Part shown: positions 46,919 to 58,423 of the stretch, piece after piece
Position numbering within the stretch: the stretch's first letter is position 1
How the letters are laid out: each line of letters starts with the position of its first letter
Origin: Taenia hydatigena
Lineage: Eukaryota > Platyhelminthes > Cestoda > Cyclophyllidea > Taeniidae
Assembly: GCA_036345935.2 (NCBI GenBank)
Contig: JADWOT020001561.1
Location: forward strand, 806,001-870,000
Reading direction: 5' to 3'
DNA length: 64,000 nucleotides
Position numbers and translations under genes: made by a program
The notes under the pieces: model-generated
Told to the model about the DNA's origin: nothing
Databases searched by the model: none
What the model saw: the letters and a program-made list of their open reading frames with translations, nothing else

Positions 46919-47994
46919 TTATTCATTAACCTGCCTGACATTCACGTTCAGTCGGGTGGTGAGAATGTACTCCTCTAGGTTTTCGCGAACCCCATCTTGT
47001 CCAAATCGCTTTTTGAATGCGGAGAGGAGGCCTGGAATAAAATCTTGAGACAGGCATTGGGAAGGATTTCGCCATGACAACAAACGAGGAACAGCATGAT
47101 AAGCCAATCTGCTATGACCCCCTGTCACCATTATATCGCCATGCTGTAGTAGAATGGGAACTATGGTCCTCGGTGCGTTACCGGTATTTCCATGAGGCAA
47201 GTATCCCGGAATGTAAGTTGAGGCTTCCAAAAGGAATATCCCCGGACGGCCAAGGCTATTTTCTACCGGTTTTAGTGTCAGCATAAGCTTACCTGATTGA
47301 TATTAGAGGTGCTCGCTTGCAAACCTCAGAGTCGTCAATATGGAATCCCATAGTAGTCTTTTTACGATAGTAATTCACGATAGATGCCTCAGGGATGAAA
47401 TTATCGTAGTAGGATCTTTGAGTAAGTAGATCTTGTCTGTCACCAATTACTTCAGACATTGTCAATGCTACTGATTTGAAGAAGTCCCCACATTTTGTTG
47501 GAAATTGTGATTGACAACCCGGAGGATATACTTTATTATCCCAATCGTAATGATAACCAAGAGTGATCCAACGTAATCGATCCAAAAGTTGAGTGGCTCT
47601 GCTCAGATTTGGAAACTCAATGAAACTCCTGAGCCATAAATCAGAATTGATCGTTGACTCCAAAAGGTTATTTCTTGAGCTGGAATCAAGCGGCCAACCA
47701 AAAAGAGCCTCTTCGTAAAAGGGCAGAAAAGTAGATTCTGGGATAGCAGATCGGAGGATAAAAAATTCTTCAGCAAAATTGTACTGCAGGGCAAAAGACG
47801 GTTCCAAGAATGGGTTGTTGTCATCTAAACAAGGATAGGTATTATTCGGAACAGTTACTGGTTAGTGTTGTCGTAGTCACGAAAGCGTTAAAAGTCGTTT
47901 CCAGGTTTTCCAGCTGCTTCGGTTCATCAGGAAAACATTTGTAAAACTTAAAGACGCGTTTGCGTTCCTCAACCTCCACCAAATCAGTAGGCAT
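46919..47994 (-). CDS. ALKBH1: Alkylated DNA/RNA repair dioxygenase ALKBH1 homologue
   Basis: Three exons: 47994-47859 (ATG), 47824-47293, 47255-46919 (TAA); introns of 34 and 37 bases; 334 residues. Fe(II)/2-oxoglutarate dioxygenase that oxidatively removes methyl groups from nucleic acid (tRNA m1A, and 6mA or m5C related activities are reported for ALKBH1 in animals). The N-terminus RKRVFKFYKCF matches ALKBH1; then LRWITLGYHYDWD, SIVNYYRKKTTMGFHIDDSE with the metal-binding HxD, HGDIMVTGGHSRLAYHAVPR with the distal His, and RLNVNVRQV with the 2-oxoglutarate-binding Arg residues. All catalytic positions are kept. Length is slightly below the human protein because of a shorter insert between N-terminus and core. 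The gene ends 50 bases from the stop of the converging MDH1B-like gene. Confidence 0.93.
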
Positions 47995-49373
47995 TCTTTG
48001 AAAAAGAGGATTCAACTGTTAAGCAATTAAGTAAAATCAGAACGGCTACAAACAGAAACAATCAGACAAATGTAAACGACCTAGTTTTATCTAGCCAAGT
48101 AAATTTTCATAAAAAATAGTGCGAAACTGCAGTGAAAACCACGCGAAAGATACTCTTGCAAAGAAGAAAGTTGTCTCGGGTTTTGAGGCAAAGATGACGA
48201 CTAACTCATATCAACCGCTTCAGACGTTGTGTAAAAACCGACCAGAAGTTCTACAAATTCCTGTTGTAGGTTATGGGGGACAAAACCAAGGAGAACGCAG
48301 TGCTTAAAGCTATTTTCTGCTAGCTTCAAATGCAAAAAAATGTTAACGAAATCGAAGTATATTTTTGTCAAACACATTGAACCCAAGATGCAACGCCAGT
48401 GCATGCATCCATAGCTCAGTCGAGTGTATAGACAAGGTAAAACAAAGCACCTTAACTTATCCATATGCAATCTGGAGTATTCGATGGCAGTTTGCTCGAG
48501 AAACGAGCAACAAAAAACGAGAACACTACTCTCTCGAAAGCCCTCATTTTACATGTGACTTCGCCAGACGAATAGCATATAACACGGCCAAAAATGATAA
48601 AAATACGGCGGCCTCTAAAAATCATTGTGCTTATGTGACTTGGAATAGCCATCGAGTTTAAAGTCAGCTTCTGTAAAAAGTCCACGAATTCAAACCGAAA
48701 AAAGGCATTGCGGCTTCACACGCGGCACTTGAATCTCATATAGCGATGGCGCAATCACCCCTACCCTCGATGAATGTCTAGTGGCACAGTGTCATCATCC
48801 ACGGCGCAAAAGTCTCTCTAAGAAAAAAGATTAATTTCCGTCAAAAAACCCAAAAAGGAGCTATCAGAACTGTTAATAACTGTGAAAAAAGTTCCCCACA
48901 ACCATAGCTTGTAGAACAAAGGGAGCAATTTTGCCAACGTATTAGTGCCTCCATTTAGTCTGAGGTTAGCCGCGAAAATTTATCCAGGACGCACCCAGAG
49001 GAACATAATGAACTGTGTGAAATAGGCTTAAATCAGGAAACATCACAATTTTGTCACATTATACACATCACTCACCCACCAATGAGCGATCAGCAAACAA
49101 TAGGGGTAGAAATATGGCCCATTCGAGTTGAGCGGGCACAACGCCGATGATTTAAAAAATAATGTAAATTATAATTTGTGTAAATGTGCTTAAAACTCTA
49201 ATAAAGGCATATTAAAGGCTAACTTTACTATTAAATTACGTAAAACATTTTGCACGTGCAGTTTGATGCTATTTTGGATGTAGCAGATCGTTCCGAATTA
49301 CTATGGTAAACATATTTCACCATCCGTTTTCCAAAATTGCTTGTATTTTAAAAAATTTTATTAGCCTTACATA
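47995..49373. other. Upstream of ALKBH1, no further gene recognised
   Basis: Several 60-100 codon ORFs overlap on both strands without domain character. Very AT-rich after 49150. Confidence 0.4.
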
Positions 49374-49483
49374 TAGCGTCTTAATGCTCTTTTGAAGGGG
49401 AAGAATGCAGAATGCCTGTGGCCCTGACCGAAACCGACGGTCCAAACAAAAAAAGCAATACATCTACATTAACTCATCCATGT

Positions 49484-49668
49484 TGTAGCATCCCGAGGCT
49501 CCCTTAAGGCAAAAGAAGGCGGAATGCTAGGGCAGAATACATATATTCAACAGACAAATGGAAAAAGGCTGCTGGCATGGCCCGGAGGCCAGCCCACGCA
49601 GCTAGGGCAATACGGCCACCTCTGTGACCTTGACAGAAACCGGCAGTTCTAACAAACAAAGTACTACA
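49484..49668 (-). mobile_element. Solo TRIM LTR, minus orientation
   Basis: 185 bases from TGTAGCATCCCGAGG to AGTACTACA, near consensus. A short badly decayed TRIM-LTR fragment (TATAGCGTCTTAATGC to about 49465) precedes it. Confidence 0.88.
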
Positions 49669-50080
49669 CCTATGTTGTGAGATGAAATCTTTCCGATATA
49701 GTCCCCTGTACCATCTGTCCCACCGCAAGTTATATTCTGCCAAATAATGAGTGAAGTCAATGCTAAATTATTCATTCCTTCTGTAACATATTTTGCACCA
49801 TTTTGAACACATATTCAAAGTTCTGTTGTTTACTAATCTTCCGTCTCAACATTGGTTAACTTTTAATTTATCATAAATCTCCCCTAGCTAAACTTTTTGA
49901 GTTTGTGCCCAGGAAGTATAGTGAAAGTTTTTGTGGGAAGGTTAAGTGTAAAGCATGGCCTATACTAAAAGCGCCTAACTTAGTTTTTCCAGTCCTTGCT
50001 TCGATTTAAAAATCCGTATTGCTTAGCTTTTTGATCATTTTACCGCAGCGATATCTTTTCTAAAACGAATGTAACAGCCT

Positions 50081-50400
50081 GTTAATCTAAGGGCCTCTGC
50101 GAAGTTTTGTCTGGCGCTCCGACGTGACGTGATGTCCCAAAGATACTTTGGCGCTGTGCAAGAAATAACACACCAGCGGTTTTCATTATGTAATAGTTAT
50201 ATTCGTTAAATGTGCTTTGTAGGCCAGGGGCGGGAAAGCAATTTGAACCTGGTTGCGGAGCGGCGTGGCGACTCACAGGGGCGTGATTCACCCCGCCGCT
50301 GCCACCAGTGTGGAGGGTTCCTCCTCTTTCTTCTGGCTGCCCTTGTTATTAGAAGTAGGAACACGCTCCGACATATTTATTATAGGAGGGAGATACGCTC
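50081..50400 (-). mobile_element. Gypsy-family LTR relics with primer site
   Basis: CGCCGCTGCCACCAGTGTGGAGGGTTCC at about 50300 is the junction of tRNA-Leu primer site and LTR start of the Gypsy family (quoted in two pieces: CGCTGCCACCA, then TGTGGAGGGTTCC). The LTR runs, diverged, to about 50400. To its left, 50081-50230, lies another relic with ATGTGCTTTGTAGGCCAGG, which is the inverted LTR end. No coding part is left. Confidence 0.65.
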
Positions 50401-51957
50401 GACGTTTTATAAGTCGAATTGTTTGGAAGACCTTTCCATTTCCCGTGATTAGACTGCAGTCATCAGACTGGCCATCGGTCACAATATTGTCACAATTTCA
50501 CGCATTGCACTCCTGAGGTTAAACTTGGTACTTTCTTGATAAAAAGCTCACATTAAATCGGAATGTAGTTTAGTTGATTACATAAGTAATAATTTGCCAT
50601 CTGGAAGTAGCTGCGTGCTCACTCGAGCTCATACTCGACCAGTGGCTTCTTAAGATGGTGCAGTAGCCGGGATGCGTTGTAAATTACGATTTATGCGAGA
50701 GCCTGGATACTCTATGATTACAGCCAGAGTAATTTGTAGACCAATACTTCGGAGTAGGCGTCATCATTTGCAGGCTCGTCCAGTAGACGGTGAGGTACTG
50801 CTAACTAATAGGCGCTGCTAAAGACTATTACGATTCGAGCCTCGAAAATTTGCAGCACTCCACTGACCTTGACCTTATATTGATTACTGGAGCACTTAAA
50901 CGATCCGCATGTGATGCCATCCAATTACAAACAAATGAGCAGGAGCGCCATGCACCAAGATTTTCTAGATTGAGAAGTAAAATGAGAACCCTCTGGAAAA
51001 TCAGAGCAGAAATTTGTTTTTGGAGTTGTAGACATCCTCAGCAGATCAAGATGAACACCTTAGGAAACTCATCAATTGGTAAATAATTTGGGCGTGGAAA
51101 CAGCAAACACCGAGTGCAAGTCCTCATTTCTAATGTTCTTTAGCAATGCTGTAGCTAATATTTTACCCCTCATTTCGTCAATTTGAAAGTTGGCCTTTTG
51201 TTTATTTTGGTCTCTCTATCTTCTAGAGGCTTTACGTGCTACGCCGTCGTGTGCTTGTTGCTAGGATAAATGTCCTACTGATGAATTTCAGTAGTAAATC
51301 AAACCAATCCTATGGATGCATCGTTTCGATGCAGAACGAATATTAATTTGACCTGGAATATTTGGCTGATGCCTCCGTTAAAAACGTTTCAGTGCCTGTG
51401 TATGTCTATTCTTAGAGAAACCTGGTCAGTGGAGGATTACAACATCGTTCAGAGCTCCTCTGCCACGGATTCACAATTATAAAAAATTTTATGTGCAATG
51501 GGTGTTGAAATCCTCCGTACCATCGCCTATATCAACATTCGCTGCAGCAGGTGATCCCCTGTATGATGAAACTGTAAATCATCTGTCATCTGACCTGCAA
51601 AGCTAGTTCACCATGTAGGTCAGCGTACACCGGGGCTCTACTCAACTACAAATCAGTAACTTTGCACAGTTACTGACACGTCCTATGATTAAAGCTAAAG
51701 TCCTCGTCATGCTGTTTACGTATGACCATAACTAGGACCCCGTGAATGCTTGACCATGATAGATGCTTCGATGTGAAGAGCCCGATCATCATTTGTGATA
51801 AACCAGCATCTACGCCGGGCATTCTGGTAGTTGTGATGCCTCCACCTAATTGTTTATCAAAAAAACCAGGTGGATATCAAGTACCACATAGGTAGTTGAG
51901 TAAACATTGATCCAGGTTATTATATTATAAAGTGGAGAGGCTTAATAATCCAACCTT
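50401..51957. other. Intergenic, nothing recognised
   Basis: No gene, RNA or repeat could be supported on either strand. Confidence 0.35.
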
Positions 51958-52272
51958 CTAAATGTTGTGGCAGAAAACTCTCAGCCACAACAAATGTAAA
52001 ATGAGTAGTATAATAAGTGTCGTAAAAATGATGCAATAATTCCACTTTTTACTACAATCCAACACCATTACAGTGTCATAGATGTTAAAAATTGCCTTTG
52101 CCTTTACGTAGCATGTAAATGAACTCGCTACATTGTCTGGGGCACGCGACCGCAATTTCCTGATTGTGTGACCGCATTGCCACCTGAAGAAGAGCACTTG
52201 GAGACAAATGCTTCGTTTTTCTGAAGGAGGCTCGTAAAGTCTTGCAACGCTCCATGAGCAAGAGCTCAACAC
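51958..52272 (-). CDS. Hypothetical ORF with C-terminal hydrophobic segment
   Basis: 104 codons. The last ~30 residues contain a membrane-type helix (IIFTTLIILLILHLLWLRVF) preceded by KKW and ended by HNI, like a tail anchor. The rest has no recognisable domain. It may be a last exon or chance in AT-rich DNA. The short plus-strand fragment at 52325-52410 is a TRIM-LTR relic overlapping nothing coding. Confidence 0.2.
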   Translation of the reverse strand: MLSSCSWSVARLYEPPSEKRSICLQVLFFRWQCGHTIRKLRSRAPDNVASSFTCYVKAKAIFNIYDTVMVLDCSKKWNYCIIFTTLIILLILHLLWLRVFCHNI

Positions 52273-52454
52273 AGTTTTTCCTTATCCAAAGAGGGCAACA
52301 TTTTCTCCTCTGCCTCTCTCCGTGTAATGCATTGTTTGTTCGGACTGCCGGGTCCCGTCACTTAGGTGGCCATACCGTCCGAACCATGCCAGCAGCCCCA
52401 ATCTCCCTCATTCGATTCGATGCAAACCGTCAGCGGAATGGAGGAGACCGCCTT

Positions 52455-52940
52455 TTAATATTTATCCACACTAACCAAGTGAAAACCGTACATTTCAAGA
52501 TAATACAGATTCTCCAGATGCGCCAGAGCTGGCAGAGCTGGGATTCCCTCAAGGGTTGCTGGACCAACTTTAGACATGTTGAGTTTCTGCGACCACGTGT
52601 ATTCGTCTGTCACACCTTCAACCCCAGTAGCAGAACATCCTTCCAAATTGAGTTCTTTGGTTTTACCTAGATTCCGACCTTCCCTATGCACTGAGACATT
52701 GTGATGACCGACATCATTGAAGGCAAACCAACCGCGCAAAAGCGCTTTCGAGGAGAAGAATGTTCTGTCTACGTGTCTACCTTCCTCCCTGTCCTGTGAT
52801 TGGATGGAATACGCCTGCATTCTTGATGGATCACGAAAGCCGATTAGTGGAAAGACGGAATGAAAGATTCTGAAGGATAAAGAAGAGACAGTCCAAGGCA
52901 ACTGGCAAGATGATGAAAAGCTGGCTACTCTAAACTGCAT
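52455..52940 (-). CDS. Hypothetical ORF with leucine-rich-repeat-like spacing
   Basis: 161 codons uninterrupted. Its second half (KELNLEGCSATGVEGV, then KLNMSKVGPATLEGI, then LAHLENLYYLEMY) has leucine spacing of about 24-26 residues as in LRR proteins. No start context, splice sites or full domain could be established. It might be a retrocopy fragment, an exon, or chance. Confidence 0.3.
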   Translation of the reverse strand: MQFRVASFSSSCQLPWTVSSLSFRIFHSVFPLIGFRDPSRMQAYSIQSQDREEGRHVDRTFFSSKALLRGWFAFNDVGHHNVSVHREGRNLGKTKELNLEGCSATGVEGVTDEYTWSQKLNMSKVGPATLEGIPALPALAHLENLYYLEMYGFHLVSVDKY

Positions 52941-54438
52941 CCTTCATAAAGTCTTCTACGCCTCTCTGAATCTGTCGACAGCGTGGACTAATATCAGGGC
53001 TATGGCTGACAGACGAGAGGCAAAGAGATGTGGAAAGGTGGAAGTGAATTGTCAATCCATTGGACTGCTCCACCCGTTCAAACCAGAGTCAATGCTGATG
53101 GTATTTTGGCTGCAAAATGATCCTATCAGAGGCTTTAAAGACGAAGCTAGACGATATCTGCAAGCACAGAAAGTTGCATGCGATGATGAAGCAAAGAGAA
53201 TCAAACAGCGCAGGTTAAAAGTTTGTTCTGCGGCATGACCGCTGGGTCAGGTCAGCAGCCTCCCTCAGGCTTTCCATGCGTTAGTTGGGTGTATGCTCTT
53301 CCAAGCATTTCCAATTCGTTGGAATTGGTACTAGGGCATCAACTTTAGTAAAACAGGGATCCCAAAAGAACCTATTTCGCCTGTGTTCATCCAAGACCAT
53401 CAAGGCTTCCGCACAGAAAGGTGCGCGTGTGTTAGAGCTGTTGAACTGCTTTAGGACGGCCCGCCACACTCCACCGCTGGTGTTGGCGGAAGAAAAAAAA
53501 GAAGGAACAACACAAATTCCAAGGCATGCGGTCAGAATCACGTGTAAGGATATGTATTTGGCACTACCGAGGTGGCAATACCAGAATGTCAAGCTCCACA
53601 GTTGCCAGGCGTGGAATGACACCGCAGTTTTAGCGCCCAAAACACAAACACAATAAAGCTTATCCAGGTAAACGGTCAGTTGGCCACAAGATTAGTAGAG
53701 TGTGTAAGGGACGCCGGAAATGCAAGTGTCACAATTTCGGATTGTGGGGAACGCCAACCACCTGGCATTCCCCTGGCTCGTGGTCACCGCACCCACACAA
53801 CCTTACAGTTTTGACAGACAACATCCCTTTTCTATCAACTACAAGTCAAGGGCGATTAAAGGTCACGTAATTATTACCACAACACTTATTTGCTTTTTAA
53901 AGGCAATCAACGCAACGAACTCCAGCGTTTTAACCACTCGACCTACTGGTAAGCGTAAGTAGCGATGGCAACCAACGACGAGCACCACCTTCCAGGAGAG
54001 CGACAACAAGACCACAACTTCACCGTAAACAAGCGCCCGCATTGAACGTGATGAACTCCAGCCAGGGCTCAAACGAGATTAGTCCAGCTACGGAGGTTGA
54101 TTACGGCGCGCCTCAAACCCACCAACGTGACCTCGCAGGCAACGTCAAATGTCACACCTCGCATGACATTCGACTACCGAAAAGTGTGTGTGCGACGCGT
54201 TTTTTTCTATTTTGCCATGTGGAACAAACTCAATGTAGACATATCAATTGTACCGCAACTACCGAGTTTGGAATTCCCAAGCATACATAGACACACGCAC
54301 AAACAGTCAGTGACAAAAAGTAAGGGGGAGATTAGAGAGGGAGGCAGGAGTGTAGGACGGGAAGGAGGAAAAGGGAGAGGAAGATGTTGAAGGATAAAAA
54401 ATCGACGGGTCTCTTTTGATTGGTAAATTATTGGGAGC
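52941..54438. other. Intergenic; two unassigned ORFs
   Basis: ORFs at 53002-53238 (+, 78 codons, basic and charged) and 53285-53656 (+, 123 codons, overlapped by an antisense ORF of similar length) have no recognisable domain. The stretch before 54400 is purine-rich on the plus strand. No gene can be supported. Confidence 0.35.
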
Positions 54439-55844
54439 CTATTGACCTCGAGCATCATTGTTAGACACCTCATCCTCCGCGCCATCCTCTGCCTCTTCCT
54501 CCTTGAGGTTCTCAATAAAGAAGGCCGATGCTAGAGTGATAGTCTGATTCACGGCTTCAAGAGTGCTCTGATTATTCAGGTCTCCCAACGACGAAGCGTA
54601 TCCGTGGCCCTCCTCTGCGAAAGTGTAGTACCTATATGGAGATAAAGTTACATCCCATCACTGAGTCGCCAGTACCATTTTTGGTAAATCCTAGATGCCG
54701 GCCGCTTTGATAAATCGAGGCGTGACCTAGTGTATCATGCCAAGCCAGCGGCTAGGCCACTAGTGTATTCGATCAGCGATGGCGCGTGACCACAAAACAC
54801 CAGTTATTTGGTTACATGGGGGTTAAATCAAGAACCAGATCAAAGCAAACGTCTGAGTCGCTACAAGGACAAATGTTCAGTTCAGCAGAAGCGGAATTCC
54901 TTCTCAAACGTGCTTCCACTAAACATGGGTTTAAGATCGCACGCAGCGAGTTGCGCAAGACAATCACTTGAGTTGCACAATAGGCGTGTAAACAGGCAGA
55001 ACCACCTAAGCTCCAACCAAATGAGGCAGAAACTGTCTAGTTAGCGATAATTTGGCATTTAAGCCTAAGCTGATACAGGAAAAGCCTTGAATTCGGCACT
55101 CACCTACACCGATCACCGAACGGCCTCTTGTCTAGAATCCTTTTAATAGGCTCGATAGATGTATTTTCACCGGAGGGCATAAAGAACACGGGAATAGAGA
55201 GATTTTCAGCATCTTCCGGCTCGAGCGCAAAGCCATCAACTGAAACTCCCGCCAGATAGCCGTAGTCTCGGGAACAGCATGCACGCAGAACCTGCTTTCC
55301 ACCCCATGAAAAACCGAGGATACCCAACTTCTTATGATGCTCTTCGGGAAGGAGGGTTCTGAGGTAGGTATTTGCCATAGACAGCAGCTAAATCGAGCAA
55401 AAGTGGGAGTCAAACAGTGATTTTTTCCCGAATAAGCCTGCATGAAATGAATGAAAGGTGCCATACAGAGGAGACATCTTCCCAGCGGCTGATTTTCTCC
55501 AGCCATTCGGAGAAGACTTCCGAATGCTTTGGAGGGAAGTCATCCAGGGACCATGGTTCACCATGAAAGAAGTCTGGTAGAAGCACATGCGCGTTGGTCT
55601 GATCGGCAAGCATATCTGCGAAACGGCGAGTATTATTGATATCGAAGCCGAAGACATCATGCACGATAACGATGCCCATACTCGCAGGAGTCAAGCTACC
55701 ATTTGAAACTGAGTAAGCACGGGTCTTGTCTGGCAACTCGATCTCTTTTCCGCGGCAATGGTAAGTAAAGGGAGGGACTGTTAGGTGGCGTGATTCAAGA
55801 GGCTTGTTGAAGCCGGAATCAGATTTAGCCTGAGTGAACTCCAT
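54439..55844 (-). CDS. CMBL: Dienelactone hydrolase family protein (carboxymethylenebutenolidase-like)
   Basis: Three exons: 55844-55467 (ATG), 55387-55104, 54631-54439 (TAG); introns 79 and 472 bases; 284 residues. Alpha/beta-hydrolase fold: strand and oxyanion region GIVIVHDVFGFD, then LLPDFFHGEPW, nucleophile elbow GFSWGGKQVLRACCSR, and EGHGYASS with the catalytic His. The nucleophile is Ser where most relatives have Cys, and the acid position (GEND in human CMBL) reads GENTSIEP, so Asp appears replaced. Activity and substrate are therefore uncertain. The C-terminus carries a family-untypical acidic tail (KEEEAEDGAEDEVSNND). Just before the ATG lies TTTCTAG, a possible 5'-UTR splice acceptor. 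Cytosolic by lack of signal peptide. Symbol is by family similarity. Confidence 0.88.
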
Positions 55845-56052
55845 CTTCCTAGAAAGGGGATAAAAGCGCACCTATCGCATTGGACAGGAACGAAACAAGA
55901 TGCACGTGTAAAAAGCCACGATAGTGAGGACAAAACACAAAGATTCCTCGGAAAAATTTAATTAGCGTTTCCAATATTACATAATAACTTCATAAAAAGG
56001 CAAAGGCTAACAAGGCTGTCAACACAAGACCAATAGAGAAAAAAGTGAAAAT

Positions 56053-56271
56053 CTAGATTTCACGAAGTTCCGTTGGAAGCTCAGCTTTAGGATGCTTGCT
56101 TTCGAAGTGTAATTTGTACGTTTTCGGATCCGGCATCTGCGTCTTACAAACACAACACGAGTACGTTAATTTAGCGTCTGCCGTCTTCTTGTTATCGGAT
56201 GGATTCCTTTTCGCGTTTTGCCTCTCCTGATTCTTCTTTTGTGATTGAATTTTCTGAAGTCCGCGTGCCAT
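56053..56271 (-). CDS. ZNF706: ZNF706-like small zinc-finger protein
   Basis: Single exon, 72 residues. ATG at 56271 is chosen because the protein then starts MARGLQKIQSQKKN, as in animal ZNF706; an in-frame ATG four codons upstream is probably UTR. The N-terminal half is lysine/glutamine-rich (SERF-like 4F5 segment); the C-terminal half is one C2H2 finger with CCVCKTQMPDPKTYKLHFESKHPK, the two Cys of CxxC and His pair HFESKH intact. The human homologue is implicated in transcriptional control of stem-cell exit from self-renewal. Spacing to the DLH gene upstream of the stop is about 210 bases, same strand. Confidence 0.93.
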   Translation of the reverse strand: MARGLQKIQSQKKNQERQNAKRNPSDNKKTADAKLTYSCCVCKTQMPDPKTYKLHFESKHPKAELPTELREI

Positions 56272-56283
56272 ATTGAGGAACAC

Positions 56284-57139
56284 CGAGTACCGCGCGAATT
56301 AAATAACCTGTTTTACTGAATCGAGTGACCCAATGGGCTATGTGATGTAAAATAAGTCATTTTTGAACCAAACTGAGGTCTATCATGTACCTATGACATG
56401 CTAATGAAACTATAAAAAGGAATGCTATCATACCCACGGCGCAATCCACCCCGAGAACATGGTGGAGATATGGTTAATAGCTGCCGACGACTGGCGTTTT
56501 ATATACCTCAAATCGGTATCTGCATTTAAACATAAGAGAAGTATTTAGCTTTTATCAATCTTTTTGCTGTGTAATTTCATGCGATTGCAAGGGACAATTT
56601 TGAATTAAACAAATCACGTCAAATAATAAAGTTTGTTTTGATTCGAAATTGATGGTTCTCATCGAACCCAAACGGAAAAATAAATGCACATATTCATTCG
56701 TGCACAATAGAAAAACCACACAATTATATTTAACAGCGCTGATTTTAACCCAAATGATATTTAACTAGTCGTCATAGGCTCCGTGAGCGCGCAGCAGTGT
56801 ACCAAATTGAAGGCTTGACACGATGAGCACGCGTTGCCCTTCGAGTCTACCCAACCGTCACAGTGGGTAAAAGTAGTGTAAGAGAATATGTATTGGTGAA
56901 GCAGTCATATATTGGGAGGCTGCTGACTTGTATAACAGGTTAAATATACAAAATGTGACGGAGGGCAAACTCCACTATCAAAGATTACAAAGCAGTCTGT
57001 TTACAAATGTCACCACTTAACAGCCAGCGTTAGTCTTAAAACCACTTGCATAGTGAAAGGCATGTGATCTAAAAGCTGTCAATGTAGGTATGGGCTCAAT
57101 GCAAGCTTGGATCGGAGGGCAGATACATTTAAGACACAT
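56284..57139. other. Upstream of ZNF706-like gene, nothing recognised
   Basis: AT-rich, no ORF or repeat of note. Confidence 0.4.
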
Positions 57140-58223
57140 TGTAGCAATTTGTTTGCTTGAACTATCGGTATCGATTAGGGTCACAGAGGTGGCCGTATTG
57201 CCCATGTAGCGTCCCGAGGCTCCCTTAAGGCAAAAGAAGGCAAAGTGGCAGGGTAGAATATATATATTCACCGGACAGAGGGAAAACGGCTGCTGGCGTG
57301 GCCCAGAGGCCAGCCCACGCAGCTAGGGCAATATGGCCACCTCTGTGACCTTGACAGAAACCGGCAGCACAAACAGATAAAGTACTACATTGCCCCTCTC
57401 CTCTCTCGAGCGTCGTCCCCGACGCGCCCCTTGGTGCACCTCCCGCGTTAGCCATCACAACATACTCAGTGCTGCAACAAGCACCCACGAGCTAACCATG
57501 CCAGTCGCCGACATTCGACGCGATTGAGGCGATGCTTGACACCAACGTCAGTGATCCCTCTTGACAGTGCATTGCACTTCGAGTTTCGTCTGGCTTGGAA
57601 ACAAAATTCGGAATAAGTGGTTCTGCCGACCATCAGTATATCCGTAGGGGGCGTTAGTACGCCGATCTCCTCAAGCAAGTATATTAGGGGTAACCTTTGG
57701 AACGAAACTTTCCAGGCAGTCCATGGCTAGTGTCGCTTCAGTTGTTGATAGCTTTCTTGTAGAACACGGAGATGGGTTAGATGCCGGAGGTGGACGTCGT
57801 TTTTGGCCCGTCCGTAGCACATGCACTTCTTTCGCACCACTGCAACATGCCCCAGGTGATAGAGATCGGGATGAAAACTCTATAGAATCGGGTCCGCTTT
57901 CCGCTGCCACCAATGTAGCGTCCCGAGGCTCCCTTAAGGCAAAAGAAGGCAAAGTGGCAGGGTAGAATATATATATTCACCGGACAGAGGGAAAACGGCT
58001 GCTGGCGTGGCCCAGAGGCCAGCCCACGCAGCTAGGGCAATATGGCCACCTCTGTGACCTTGACAGAAACCGGCAGCACAAACAGATAAAGTACTACAGC
58101 CCAGCTACGTAGGCTGGTCTCTGGGCCATGCCAGCAGCTCAGTTCCTTCTTTCTGTCAAATATATATATTCTACTCTAGCATTCTGCCTTCTTTTGCCTT
58201 CGAGGGAGCCTCGGGACACTACA
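57140..58223 (+). mobile_element. Solo TRIM LTR in plus orientation, split by a younger TRIM
   Basis: 57140-57204 (TGTAGCAATTTGTTTGC to GGCCGTATTGCCCA) continues at 58099-58223 (GCCCAGCTACGTAGGC to GGGACACTACA). Flanks CACAT and TACAT may be its own target duplication with one change. Confidence 0.88.
57205..58098 (-). mobile_element. TRIM retrotransposon, full-length, LTRs identical
   Basis: 894 bases, minus orientation. LTRs 57205-57389 and 57914-58098 (185 bases each) are identical by my base-by-base reading, and a perfect 5-bp target duplication GCCCA flanks the element, so it is a very recent insertion. Primer-binding site complement CGCTGCCACCA adjoins the right LTR. The sense strand has an open frame starting in the LTR and crossing the primer site (57952-57671), but no enzyme domain. 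Confidence 0.96.
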
Positions 58224-58331
58224 TACATCCCTTAATCACAACCGGCATTCCATATAATATTGGTTCTGAACGGTAGCGAAGTGGTTATGAACACTAAAAA
58301 GTTGCTGTGCTATTAGATTGAAGCCTCAGCT

Positions 58332-58379
58332 CTCCTGCCTCTGGCCTACAAAGCACATTTAATGAACATAAGTATTACG
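58332..58379 (-). mobile_element. Gypsy LTR end fragment
   Basis: CTGCCTCTGGCCTACAAAGC to AGTATTACG matches the last ~48 bases (plus-strand sense) of the Gypsy LTR at 37950-37998. Confidence 0.65.
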
Positions 58380-58423
58380 AACACACCTAAGAATGGATTT
58401 AGATTAATTAATCTGAGGCATAT

